Shown: positions 37,005-45,204, numbered from the stretch's first letter. The stretch: DNA of 64,000 bases from an uncultured Thermoanaerobaculia bacterium (GCA_951812325.1 OX638294.1:3324859-3388858), one strand, 5' to 3'. Numbers and translations are program-made. Notes: a model not told the origin generated them from the sequence alone.

Positions 37005-38420
37005 ATGGCTGGCGAGGCCGCCGCGGTCGGGGGGGCCGGAGCGGCCGTGATTCTCGCCGTTGGCGGCGGCGACCGGCTGCGCTCCGAGCTGCCCCGGGTC
37101 CTGCATCGGGTCGGCGGTCGAGCGGTCGTGGCGTGGGTCGTTGCGGCTGCGCGCGAAGCCGGCTGCGCCCCCATCCACCTGGTCGTCGGAAGCGGGGCGC
37201 GGGAAATCCGAAGGGTCCTCGAGCAGGAGGGCCCCGGGGAACCAGGGGAAGATGGATTGCGCGGCGGGGACATTCTCCGCGTGGAGCAGAGCCGGCAGGG
37301 AGGCACGGGAAACGCGCTGCCGATGGCCCGCAAGCTCCTGGATTCCGCCGGCTCGGTGCTGGTCATCTCCGGCGACGCCCCCCTGGTGCGGCCGGCGACT
37401 CTCCGAAGGCTCCAGGACGGCGCGCGCGATGGTTGGGGCGCCGTTGCCGTGGCCGTGGCCGATCCGGACGATCCGGGCGGTCTCGGTCGGGTGATCCGGA
37501 GCAACGGTCGGTTGGAGCGGATCGTGGCGCCGGCGAACGCCCGCACGGGGGAACCCGCGAGTCGAACGGTGAACGCCGGGCACTACGCGCTGCCCGCGCC
37601 GGCGATCCTCGACTGGCTGGAGAAACTCGTTGCCGACCGGGGACAGGACGAGGTGCGCCTGGCCGATGTCGTGTCCGGGGCGGCGGGCGAGCATCCGGTG
37701 GCCTGCGTCCGGGTGGAGGACGCCTCGGAAGCGCTCGGCGTCGACTCGCGGGCGGACCTGGCCGCGGTTCAGCGCATTCTCTATCGGCGCAGTGTCGAAG
37801 CGCTGCTCGAAGCCGGGGTGACGATCCTCGATCCGCAGAGCGTCTGGGTGGATGCCGGCGTCACGGTGGGTCCCGATTCCGTGCTGCACCCGGGCGTCAC
37901 CCTGCTGGGCGCCAGCAGTACGGGACGCGGTTGTACCGTGCACAGCGGCGCCTGGCTCCGCGACAGCGTCCTCGGGGACGGGGTGGACGTCCTGCCCTAC
38001 TCGGTTCTCGACGGAGCCCGTGTCGCCTCGGGCTGCAGCGTCGGCCCGTTCGCGCGCCTGCGGCCGGAGGCGGTCCTGGAGGAGGGCGCGCGGGTCGGCA
38101 ACTTCGTCGAGGTGAAGAAGTCGACCCTGGGCCCCGGGGTCAAGGCCTCCCATCTCTCCTACCTGGGCGACTCGTCGGTCGGCGCCGGCGCCAACATCGG
38201 CGCCGGAGTCATCACCTGCAACTACGACGGCGACACGAAGCACCGCACGGTGATCGGCGCGGGAGCGTTCGTCGGCAGCGACACGATCCTCGTTGCGCCC
38301 GTCGAGGTCGGCGCCGGGGGTTACACGGGCGCCGGCTCGGTCATCACGAAGGACGTGCCGGAGGAGACGCTCGCCGTCGGCCGCGCGCGCCAGAAGAACA
38401 TCAGGCGTCGGCCGCGGTAG
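37005..38420 (+). CDS. glmU: Bifunctional GlmU (GlcN-1-P acetyltransferase / GlcNAc-1-P uridylyltransferase)
   Basis: 471 residues; makes UDP-GlcNAc for peptidoglycan and LPS. The C-terminal left-handed beta helix is clear (GVTVGPDSVLHPGVTLLGAS, GPFARLRPEAVLEEGARVGN, SHLSYLGDSSVGAGANIGAG, CNYDG, HRTVIGAGAFVGSD). The N-terminal Rossmann domain has GDAPLVRPATL and VNAGHYAL. The nucleotide loop is unusual: ILAVGGGDRLRSELPRVLH where the family has LAAGxGTRMxSxxPKxLH, so Thr is Asp and the catalytic Lys is Arg. The uridylyltransferase half may be altered. An adjacent TPR gene and helicase are not known partners. Confidence 0.93.
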   Translation: MAGEAAAVGGAGAAVILAVGGGDRLRSELPRVLHRVGGRAVVAWVVAAAREAGCAPIHLVVGSGAREIRRVLEQEGPGEPGEDGLRGGDILRVEQSRQGGTGNALPMARKLLDSAGSVLVISGDAPLVRPATLRRLQDGARDGWGAVAVAVADPDDPGGLGRVIRSNGRLERIVAPANARTGEPASRTVNAGHYALPAPAILDWLEKLVADRGQDEVRLADVVSGAAGEHPVACVRVEDASEALGVDSRADLAAVQRILYRRSVEALLEAGVTILDPQSVWVDAGVTVGPDSVLHPGVTLLGASSTGRGCTVHSGAWLRDSVLGDGVDVLPYSVLDGARVASGCSVGPFARLRPEAVLEEGARVGNFVEVKKSTLGPGVKASHLSYLGDSSVGAGANIGAGVITCNYDGDTKHRTVIGAGAFVGSDTILVAPVEVGAGGYTGAGSVITKDVPEETLAVGRARQKNIRRRPR

Positions 38421-38559
38421 CTCCTGAATCCGTCGTGCCCCGGTGTTCCGGCCCAGCCCGTCCTCGCCGGGCGCCTGCCCCGCGGAACCTGCCCGGCTCC
38501 GCCTCGGCGGCGCCGGCGCCCGGCGGGCGATCGGGACCGCCGTTCCGGCGCTCATCCCG

Positions 38560-40899
38560 ATGACCCGGATGCCCGAGGTGGACTTCCGTTCCCGCCTGAA
38601 CCCGGAACAGTTGGCCGCGGTCACCCACGACGGCGGGCCGCAACTCGTGATCGCCGGCGCCGGGTCGGGCAAGACCCGCGTCATCACCCACCGGATCGCC
38701 TGGCTGATTGCCGAGAAGGGAATCGAGCCGTGGCGGATCGCGGCGGTGACCTTCACCAACAAGGCGGCGGACGAGATGCGCGGACGCGTACTCGACCTGG
38801 TCGGCGGCAACGCGAACGTCTTCGTCGGTACCTTCCACCGGTTCTGCGTGCGCCTGCTGCGCCGTTTCGGAGATCGCGTCGGGCTCCAGGCCGACTTCGC
38901 GATCGTCGATGCGCCCGACCAGTTGCGGTTGATCAAGGCGGCTCTCCAGGCGGAGGACCTGGACGAAGAGACGTTCCGGCCCCGCTCGGTCCAGGGCCGG
39001 ATCAGCGCCGCCAAGAACCGGTTGCTGACGCCGGCGGCGTTCGCGCGCGAGGCCGAGGACTTCTTCGACCGCCACGTCGCCGCGGTCTACCGTCGCTACC
39101 AGGCTCAGCTGCGGCGCTCGGGCGGCGTCGACTTCGACGATCTGATCGCGCTGGCGGTGCGGCTGCTGCGCGACGAGGCGGACATCGGCGAGCGTGTTCG
39201 GGGACGTTTCCGTCACCTGCTCGTCGACGAGTTCCAGGACACGAATGCCGCCCAGCTCGAACTGATCAGGAACCTCGTCGTCGACCCTGACGGTTCGGTC
39301 TCCGGGTTGACTGCGGTCGGCGACGAGGACCAGAGCATCTACGGCTGGCGGGGGGCCGAGGTCGACAACCTGCTTCGCTTCGAGCGCCACTTTCCGGGCG
39401 CCCGGGTTCGCAAGCTGGAACGCAACTACCGTTCGACGCAGAACATCCTCGACGCCTCGGGCGCCGTCATCGCAAGGAACGAACAGCGCCGCGGCAAGAC
39501 GCTGTGGACGGATACCGGCGCCGGCGAGCCGCTGCAGCTCTTCTTCGCCGCCGACCAGGAGGACGAAGCGCGCTGGGTGGTGCGGCAGGTCGCGGCGCAG
39601 CGCGCGGACGGCGTCGGGTTCGGCGAGATGGCCGTGCTCGTGCGCACCAACGCGCAGACGCGGGCGATCGAAGACCAGATGCTGCGCGGCGACGTGCCGT
39701 ACTGCCTGGTCGCGGGCGTACGCTTCTACGAGCGCGCCGAGGTCAAGGATCTGGCCGCGTACCTGCGGGTGATCAACAATCCGCGGGACAACCTCTCCCT
39801 GCGGCGGATCCTGAACCAGCCGCGGCGGGGGATCGGCCGCCGCACCGAGGAGTTTCTGCTGGCCCGCGCGGCGAAGATGGGCGACTCCCTGTGGGACGCG
39901 ATTCGCCTTGACCCGCTGCAGGAGCTGCCGGCGCGGAACCGTCGCGCGGTTGACGACTTTCGGGGCCTGATCGAGGCGCTCCGCAAGGAAGCCGAACGCC
40001 AGCCGCTGGCGGAACTGGTGCGGGGGACGATCGTCGCGGCCGGGTTCGAGGCGCTGTACGGCAAGGGCGGCGAGGAGGGGCGGGAGCGGCTGGACAACCT
40101 GGGAGAACTGTCGTCGTCGGCGCAGGACTTCCAGACCCGGTACGGCTGCGAAGACATGCCCGCCAGGATTCCGGCGGCGGCGGCCCCGGCCCTCGAGGAC
40201 TTCCCCGGCCCGGGCGTCGGCGAGACGGATGGGGCGCTGCCGACCAGTCCGCTGACGAACTTCCTGGACTACGTGTCTCTGGTCAGCGACACCGACGGCC
40301 TGAACGCGGAACTCGGCGTCTCGGTCATGACCCTGCACAGCGCCAAGGGCCTGGAGTACCCGGTCGTTTTCGTCACCGGGCTCGAGGACGGCCTGTTGCC
40401 GCATTTCCACGCCGGAGGCGGCGCACGGGAGATCGAGGAGGAGAGGCGGCTGCTCTACGTCGGCATGACCCGCGCCGAACGGCGGCTGCTTCTCAGCGGT
40501 TGCCGCCGTCGCATGGTCGCGGGCGTCTTCCAGGATCAGCAGCCCTCACCCTTCCTGATCGATCTGCCGGAAGAACTCGTGGAGACGGCCCAGAGCCCGG
40601 ACCTCTACGGCGGGCCGCGCACCGCGGGCGTTCGCAGCTTCTTCGGCGCCGGTCGGGCCGGTGGGAACGCGTACCGGCCGGCGCTGCCCTCGGGCCGCAG
40701 GAGTCGGGCGTCGGGAGGGGCGTTCAAGCAGGCTGCCGGCGACTTGCGACCGGGCGCCCACGTCCGTCACGCCACCCTGGGCAAGGGTGTGGTGCTGCAC
40801 CTCGACGGCCAGGGCGAGAACGCGAAGCTGACGATCTTCTTCGACAAGGCCGGCAAGCGGAAGCTGGTTCGCCGCTATGCCCCGCTGGAGGTTCTCTGA
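38560..40899 (+). CDS. UvrD/PcrA/Rep-type 3'-5' DNA helicase
   Basis: About 779 residues. Superfamily 1A motifs in order: FRSRLNPEQLAAVTH (Q motif), IAGAGSGKTRVITHRI (Walker A), AVTFTNKAADEMR, RHLLVDEFQDTNAAQ (Walker B), VGDEDQSIYGWRGAEVDNLL, ERNYRST, and late VMTLHSAKGLEYPVVFVTGLEDG with LLYVGMTRAERRL. The C-terminus ends in a PcrA-like basic tudor-type segment (VRHATLGKGVVLHL). Involved in repair and replication restart. Start ATG 38560; ATG 38569 is equally possible; neither has a clear SD. Confidence 0.93.
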   Translation: MTRMPEVDFRSRLNPEQLAAVTHDGGPQLVIAGAGSGKTRVITHRIAWLIAEKGIEPWRIAAVTFTNKAADEMRGRVLDLVGGNANVFVGTFHRFCVRLLRRFGDRVGLQADFAIVDAPDQLRLIKAALQAEDLDEETFRPRSVQGRISAAKNRLLTPAAFAREAEDFFDRHVAAVYRRYQAQLRRSGGVDFDDLIALAVRLLRDEADIGERVRGRFRHLLVDEFQDTNAAQLELIRNLVVDPDGSVSGLTAVGDEDQSIYGWRGAEVDNLLRFERHFPGARVRKLERNYRSTQNILDASGAVIARNEQRRGKTLWTDTGAGEPLQLFFAADQEDEARWVVRQVAAQRADGVGFGEMAVLVRTNAQTRAIEDQMLRGDVPYCLVAGVRFYERAEVKDLAAYLRVINNPRDNLSLRRILNQPRRGIGRRTEEFLLARAAKMGDSLWDAIRLDPLQELPARNRRAVDDFRGLIEALRKEAERQPLAELVRGTIVAAGFEALYGKGGEEGRERLDNLGELSSSAQDFQTRYGCEDMPARIPAAAAPALEDFPGPGVGETDGALPTSPLTNFLDYVSLVSDTDGLNAELGVSVMTLHSAKGLEYPVVFVTGLEDGLLPHFHAGGGAREIEEERRLLYVGMTRAERRLLLSGCRRRMVAGVFQDQQPSPFLIDLPEELVETAQSPDLYGGPRTAGVRSFFGAGRAGGNAYRPALPSGRRSRASGGAFKQAAGDLRPGAHVRHATLGKGVVLHLDGQGENAKLTIFFDKAGKRKLVRRYAPLEVL

Positions 40900-40935
40900 G
40901 CCTCCGCGTGCTGCTACACTCCGGCGCCTGCCTGT

Positions 40936-41009
40936 CGGGGCGTGGCGCAGTCTGGTAGCGCACCTGCCTTGGGCGCAGGGGGTCCTCAGTTCGAATCTGG
41001 GCGCCCCGA
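40936..41009 (+). tRNA. tRNA-Pro (TGG anticodon)
   Basis: Seven-base acceptor CGGGGCG pairs with CGCCCCG. Anticodon stem CCTGC/GCAGG encloses CTTGGGC with TGG in the middle. T loop TTCGAAT in stem CTCAG/CTGGG. Discriminator A; no encoded CCA. Confidence 0.93.
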
Positions 41010-41052
41010 TATCGCTCGCATGCCCAGGCCTCGGTTACCCTGTCGCTTTCGC

Positions 41053-41129
41053 CTGCCTGTAGCTCAGCTGGATAGAGCGGCGGCCTTCTAAGCCGCGGGT
41101 CGGGGGTTCGAGTCCCTCCAGGCAGGCCA
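41053..41129 (+). tRNA. tRNA-Arg (TCT anticodon)
   Basis: Acceptor CTGCCTG pairs with CAGGCAG. Anticodon stem GCGGC/GCCGC with loop CTTCTAA, anticodon TCT. T loop TTCGAGT. Discriminator G, then encoded CCA at 41127-41129. Confidence 0.93.
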
Positions 41130-41158
41130 ATCGCCTTGGAGTTCAGTCGGACGAATCT

Positions 41159-41235
41159 GGTGGGTGTAGCTCAACCGGTAGAGCACTTGATTGTGGTTCA
41201 AGTGGTTGGGGGTTCAAGTCCCCTCACCCACCCCA
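41159..41235 (+). tRNA. tRNA-His (GTG anticodon)
   Basis: Acceptor GTGGGTG pairs with CACCCAC, with the extra G-1 at 41159 opposite discriminator C at 41232, a His identity feature. Anticodon stem CTTGA/TCAAG encloses TTGTGGT, anticodon GTG. CCA is encoded. Confidence 0.94.
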
Positions 41236-41262
41236 TCTCCGTTCTCGTATCCTCCCGTTCAC

Positions 41263-41339
41263 GCGCCCGTAGCTCAGCTGGATAGAGCGACGGCCTCCGG
41301 AGCCGTAGGTCAGGGGTTCGAATCCCTTCGGGCGCACCA
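41263..41339 (+). tRNA. tRNA-Arg (CCG anticodon)
   Basis: Acceptor GCGCCCG pairs with CGGGCGC. Anticodon stem ACGGC/GCCGT with loop CTCCGGA, anticodon CCG. T loop TTCGAAT. CCA encoded at 41337-41339. Last of four clustered tRNA genes. Confidence 0.94.
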
Positions 41340-41422
41340 CGAATCACCGGCCGGCCCCGGTCTGCGGCCAGCCGTCCCGGCCTGCTGCCGAACATCGTCT
41401 GCCGCCTGCAACCCGGATAGAG

Positions 41423-42727
41423 CTATGGCATGTCGAGCCGTGCCATGCACGCCTCGGCCACCCGGTCGGGGTCCAGCCGCTCCATGCACGCGAAGTCGCC
41501 GCGGCTGCAGGTGCGTCGCCAGCACGGCTGGCAGTCCAGCGGCCGTTCGAGTTGCACGGCAGCCGAGCGCGATCCGTAGGGCCCGTTGCGCCCGGGATCG
41601 GTCGGTCCGAACACGGACACGCACCGGACGCCGAGCGCCGCCGCCAGGTGGGCGGGGCCGGAATCGCAGCCAAGGAACAGGGCCGCGCCGCGCAGCAGCG
41701 TCGCCAGTTCGCGCAGATCGGTCGGCGGGGCGAGCAGGACGGGCGCGTTGTCCCCGCCGGCGGCAGGGGTTCTCGCGTCCGCCGACCCTGCTTCCGCAAC
41801 GGTTGACCTCGGGGCGTTGGTTCGTGCGGCTGCGGCAACGATCTTCCCGGCCGCCAGTCGTTCCTCCCCGCCTGCGGTACCCGGAGCGTTGGTTCGTGCG
41901 GCTGCGGCAACGATCTTCTCGGCCGCCAGTCGTTCCTCCCCGCCGGCCCAGACGACGACCACGGGCAGGGCGCGTTCGCGTCCCAGCCGCCGCACCGCGG
42001 CGGCGAAGTGCGTCGCAGGCCAGAGCTTGGTGCGCCAGATCGTTCCGGGCGAGACCACGGCGTAGCCGCCGGCAGCCAGGCCGTGGCGCTCGAGGAAGTC
42101 GAGGGCCTGGGGTTCGGCAAAGTCGGGCAGCCGCCACTCCGTGAGCGGCTGCTTCCCGCCGGCCAGTCCCGAGGCGCGCAGCAGCGCCAGATTGCGGTCG
42201 ACGACATGGGTCACCGCCGGGTCGACGGCGAAACGCCGGTTCAGAAACAGGGCGTTCAGTTCACGGCTGCCCATCGCCGGCCCACCGCGGAAACCGATCC
42301 GCTGCCGGGCGCTGCTCCACCAGGCCACCAGGCCGCTCTTGGTCAGGCCCTGGACATCGATCGCCGCGTCGTAGCGGCAATTCCGGAGCTCGCGGCGGAA
42401 CCGCCTGAATGCCTTGAACTGCGCCGCCGGGCCGCGGACGCGGCGAGGGTAGACATGGAGGCGGTCGACGCCGGGGCTGCCCCGCAGGAGGTTCGCGGCG
42501 GGCTCCTGGATTGCCCAGCCGATGAACGCATCCGGATGCGCCCGGCGCAGCGCCGCCGCCACCGGGGCGGCGTGCAGGCAGTCGCCGATTGCCGACAGCC
42601 GCACCAGCAGGATGCGAAGTGGGCCGGAAGGCTGCGTTTCGGGTTCGGCGTCCGGTTCGCCGTCCGCCCGACCCCCAACCAGCAGGACGTGAAGCGGGTC
42701 GGAGGGCTGCATTTCGGTGGTCGTCAT
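41423..42727 (-). CDS. Family 9 glycosyltransferase (heptosyltransferase-like)
   Basis: 434 residues; adds heptose or a related sugar to an LPS-type core. Seen: ILLVRLSAIGDCLHAAPVAAAL near the N-terminus, VDVQGLTKSGL-like IDVQGLTKSGLVAWW, YAVVSPGTIWRTKLWPATHFA, and LFLGCDSGPAHLAAALGV with SVFGPTDPGRNGPYG. The protein is longer than usual by two in-frame duplications: an N-terminal one (QPSDPLHVLLV then QPSGPLRILLV, 25 residues apart) and an internal one (GGEERLAA.KIVAAAARTNAP twice, 24 residues apart). The start is ATG 42712 or 42727; both lie in the upstream duplicate. Confidence 0.9.
   Translation of the reverse strand: MTTTEMQPSDPLHVLLVGGRADGEPDAEPETQPSGPLRILLVRLSAIGDCLHAAPVAAALRRAHPDAFIGWAIQEPAANLLRGSPGVDRLHVYPRRVRGPAAQFKAFRRFRRELRNCRYDAAIDVQGLTKSGLVAWWSSARQRIGFRGGPAMGSRELNALFLNRRFAVDPAVTHVVDRNLALLRASGLAGGKQPLTEWRLPDFAEPQALDFLERHGLAAGGYAVVSPGTIWRTKLWPATHFAAAVRRLGRERALPVVVVWAGGEERLAAEKIVAAAARTNAPGTAGGEERLAAGKIVAAAARTNAPRSTVAEAGSADARTPAAGGDNAPVLLAPPTDLRELATLLRGAALFLGCDSGPAHLAAALGVRCVSVFGPTDPGRNGPYGSRSAAVQLERPLDCQPCWRRTCSRGDFACMERLDPDRVAEACMARLDMP
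41814..41944. repeat. Paired direct repeat, 59 bases, period 72, inside GT9 gene
   Basis: Copies 41814-41872 and 41886-41944 share 58 of 59 bases (GCGTTGGTTCGTGCGGCTGC at one end, CTCCCCGCC at the other), separated by 13 bases. They encode a 24-residue in-frame insertion in the glycosyltransferase before the CDSGPAH donor site. Confidence 0.95.
42603..42717. repeat. Paired direct repeat, 40 bases, period 75, at GT9 start
   Basis: Copies 42603-42642 and 42678-42717 match at 34 of 40 bases (ACCAGCAGGA...TTTCGG). The distal copy holds the ATG at 42712-42710; the gene-proximal copy has ACG at the matching place (42637-42635). Confidence 0.85.
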
Positions 42728-42795
42728 CGGGGTCGGGGTCCGCGGCTGTTCCGAGCATACGGCTCGCGCCCGCCGCCGCTTGGCATACTCCCGAC

Positions 42796-42902
42796 ATGGA
42801 CGACCGACAGGACGCCGACTCGCCGCTTCACCGAGGCCTGGACGGTCCTCTTGCCGCTCTACCGTCCGCCATGAACGATGGACCGGGGACCGACTCGCCG
42901 CT
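42796..42902. repeat. Weak paired repeat, 32 bases, period 75, at a gene start
   Basis: 42796-42827 and 42871-42902 match at 25 of 32 bases, with the last 13 (CCGACTCGCCGCT) identical. Both copies carry an ATG. The weakest of the series, kept because the period and placement match the others. Confidence 0.5.
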
Positions 42903-43125
42903 GGTTCACCCGCCGCTGTTCGACCGGGTCGCGCTCCGGTTGCTTGTTGTGGCGCTCGTCGCGGGTGGGCTGACGGCGCCGATCGTCATGCTCTGGCGCG
43001 ACTTCAGTTGGTTGATGGCGCTGTCCTGCGCCGCCGGCATCGCGTTCCTGGTCTTCTTCAGCGGCCGTGCCGTGCGGGTGTTGAACTTCGAGTGGCGGCG
43101 GCCGCCCTTCGAGCGCGAGGACTAG
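42796..43125 (+). CDS. Small two-helix membrane protein, function unknown
   Basis: 109 residues from ATG 42796, or 84 from ATG 42871. A polar N-terminus is followed by two hydrophobic helices (LRLLVVALVAGGLTAPIVML and LMALSCAAGIAFLVFFSG) and a basic C-terminal tail (FEWRRPPFERED). The family is not recognised. The two ATGs lie in the two halves of a weak direct repeat 75 bases apart that both encode D.DSPL. It is 15 bases upstream of the Nudix gene, so they are likely co-transcribed. Confidence 0.65.
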   Translation: MDDRQDADSPLHRGLDGPLAALPSAMNDGPGTDSPLVHPPLFDRVALRLLVVALVAGGLTAPIVMLWRDFSWLMALSCAAGIAFLVFFSGRAVRVLNFEWRRPPFERED

Positions 43126-43140
43126 CGGCTGGCAGCCGTC

Positions 43141-43704
43141 GTGAAGAAGGTCCGTCCCTGGCGCGTGGAGGCCGAGCGCGTGGTCTTCGACCACCCGCTG
43201 CTCCAGGTCGAGACCCAGGAGCTTCGGGCCGGCGGCGACCGCCGCGAGGCTCTGGTGCTGCGCTCTGCGGACTGGGTCAACGTGATTCCCCTGCTCGAGT
43301 CCGGGTCGCAGGGGCAAGGGCCGACCGTCGTCTTCGTTCGCCAGTGGCGGTTCGGGCGTGCCGCGGAGTCGCTGGAGATTCCGGGCGGCATCGTCGAAGC
43401 GGGCGAGGACGCGGAAGTCGCCGCGGGTCGGGAACTGCACGAAGAGACCGGCTACCGGGCCGGTCGGATCGAACGTCTCGGCGTGGTCGAGCCGAACCCG
43501 GCCATCTTCGACAACTTGTGCTCGCTGTGGCTGGCCCGCGACCTCGTGGACACGGGCGATCCGATCGGCGACGGCAGTGAGGAGCTGGAGGTCGTCCACG
43601 TGCCGCTGCGCGAGGTCCCGGAGCGGATCGAGAGCGGCGAGATCCGCCACTCGCTTGTCGTCACCGCCTTCCACTTCTTCGCCCGTCGCCACGGTTTCGC
43701 GTGA
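43141..43704 (+). CDS. Nudix hydrolase (ADP-ribose pyrophosphatase-like)
   Basis: 187 residues. The Nudix box GGIVEAGEDAEVAAGRELHE followed by ETGY fits Gx5Ex7REUxEExGU. Before it, VVFVRQWRFGRAAESLEIPGG resembles NudF-type enzymes (ADP-sugar diphosphatases). GTG 43141 is the start. The last five codons and stop are part of a 53-base repeat that follows, so the 3' end was duplicated downstream. Confidence 0.88.
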   Translation: MKKVRPWRVEAERVVFDHPLLQVETQELRAGGDRREALVLRSADWVNVIPLLESGSQGQGPTVVFVRQWRFGRAAESLEIPGGIVEAGEDAEVAAGRELHEETGYRAGRIERLGVVEPNPAIFDNLCSLWLARDLVDTGDPIGDGSEELEVVHVPLREVPERIESGEIRHSLVVTAFHFFARRHGFA

Positions 43705-43802
43705 GCGAACGTCGACCACGGCCCGTTCGGGCCGCCGCTCGCCACGGTTTCTCGTGAGCGAACGTCGACCATGGCCCGTTCGTGCCGCCGCTCGCCACGG
43801 CT
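43687..43802. repeat. Tandem 53-base repeat, two full copies and a partial third
   Basis: 43687-43739 and 43740-43792 share 50 of 53 bases, and a third copy begins at 43793 (CGCCACGG). It starts within the last Nudix codons, so the stop region TTTCGCGTGAGCGAACG is repeated as TTTCTCGTGAGCGAACG. The GTG in the second copy (43754) may start the HAD gene. Unlike the other pairs it is contiguous and of shorter period. Confidence 0.92.
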
Positions 43803-44485
43803 CCGTACCCCTTCGGGGCGTGTCCTTCGACGCGACGGGCACGCTCTTCGTCTGCCCGCGCCGCGGCGAGATCTACGCCGAAGTCCTCTCCCGGCACGGA
43901 CTGCGCCTTGCGGCAACCGAGATCGAGAGCAGCTTCCGGACCGCCTGGAGCGAGTTCGACTGCCGGCTCGCCCGTGGCGAGGACCGCTACAGCAGCCATC
44001 CGGGCGGCGCCCGCGGCTTCTGGCGCGAGCTGCTGGAGAGGTCGTGCGCGCTGCTGGGGAAGGAAGCTCCGGGCCCTTTCGCGGCCGCCGAGCTGTTCGC
44101 CCGTTTCGAACGCGCCGATGCCTGGGAGCTTCGGCCCGGCGTTCGCGCGGTGCTCGCCGAACTGCGGCGCCGGGGCTTGCGGGTCGCGGTGACCAGCAAC
44201 TGGGACCGGCGGCTCCCCCGGGTGCTGTCCAACCTCGGCCTGGGCGCCGACATCGACGCCGTCGTGTGCTCGGAGGACGTGGGATCGGCGAAGCCGGCCG
44301 AGACGATCTTCCTGGCCGCCTGCCGGGAGCTCGACCTCGAACCGGCGTCGGTCCTCCACGTCGGCGACGCCAGGGTCGAGGATCGCGAGGGAGCCGAGGC
44401 AGCTGGCCTGCAGGCCCTGTGGTTGAACCCGGCCGAAGGCGACATCGAAACGCTGGAAGAGCTGCTGGAGTACCTGCCGGACTGA
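43754..44485 (+). CDS. HAD-superfamily hydrolase
   Basis: About 243 residues. Seen: VSFDATGTLFVCPRRGEIYA (motif I, catalytic Asp), AVTSNWDRRLPRVLSNLGLG (motif II), SAKPAETIFLAACRELDLEP (motif III Lys) and VLHVGDARVEDREGAEAAGL (motif IV). An alpha-helical cap sits between motifs I and II. This layout is typical of HDHD3/phosphatase-type HADs; substrate unknown. GTG 43754, inside the 53-base repeat, gives a 22-residue lead; GTG 43820 leaves almost no residues before motif I. Confidence 0.85.
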   Translation: MSERRPWPVRAAARHGSVPLRGVSFDATGTLFVCPRRGEIYAEVLSRHGLRLAATEIESSFRTAWSEFDCRLARGEDRYSSHPGGARGFWRELLERSCALLGKEAPGPFAAAELFARFERADAWELRPGVRAVLAELRRRGLRVAVTSNWDRRLPRVLSNLGLGADIDAVVCSEDVGSAKPAETIFLAACRELDLEPASVLHVGDARVEDREGAEAAGLQALWLNPAEGDIETLEELLEYLPD

Positions 44486-45204
44486 GCCCACCGGCCCGCC
44501 GCCGCGGCCAGCCGGTAGAGTCGGCCAAACGGAACCACCGATCTCAAGCGCGGCACGCAGCCTCGCCCAACCCCCATGCACGAGATACCACGATGGCTCG
44601 CTGCCGCGACAGACGAACACGCCGGTCCTGTTCGGCGCGCTCGTTCCTCCAACCGTTCGGCTCATGGGTGACGGGCTGTCCCTCTTGGAGGTGTAGGGGC
44701 TTTCGTGACAGCGCGTGAAGCCGAGTATCTCGGGATCTTCGTTGACTGCGTGCGGTCCTGCGCCGCGTACCGACCGAGGTTTGGCCAAGGCAGGAGGGCC
44801 GGTCTGACTCTCGCCGAGTTCCGCGATCTCCATCACGCTCAAGCTCAACCCGCCTTCCCCGCCGCGATCGATCATCCGCGGCAGTACCGCCGAGTTGATG
44901 CAGGCCGGCAGGTGGCGCGACGCGCGGACGGCGACCGGGTACGCACGCGCCGAACGACGTCTGCAGCCCCCGACTCTGCTCCGTAGCAACCAGCTCCACC
45001 GCGATGAAGTGATCGATCTTCACTTGGGTCCTCTCCACTGCGTGCGGCGTCCCATGCGCAAGCAGCCACGGTGGCGCCGTCGCCGACCGTCGCAGGGACG
45101 ACCGCGAAGTCGATCTTGCGGGAACCTGAGAGAGATGGCGGGTGAGAACACACCCTCGTTTGCGTGTCGCAGAGACGACCGCGAAGTCGATCTTGTGGGA
45201 ACCC
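44486..45204. other. Gene-poor stretch with degenerate repeats
   Basis: These 719 bases separate the HAD stop from the cyclase stop. Open frames exist on both strands (one of 90-plus codons on the minus strand containing KIDHFIAVELVATEQSR), but codon patterns break repeatedly and no family is recognised. The minus strand encodes KID.F.AV-like peptides three times, near 45000-45021, 45099-45117 and 45176-45194, corresponding to the 45091 repeats. It may be an eroded gene. Confidence 0.5.
45091..45203. repeat. Paired direct repeat, 36 bases, period 77
   Basis: Copies 45091-45126 and 45168-45203 share 34 of 36 bases (GACGACCGCGAAGTCGATCT). The second ends next to the cyclase stop codon at 45205. 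A degenerate third relative is at about 44998-45021. Confidence 0.88.
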
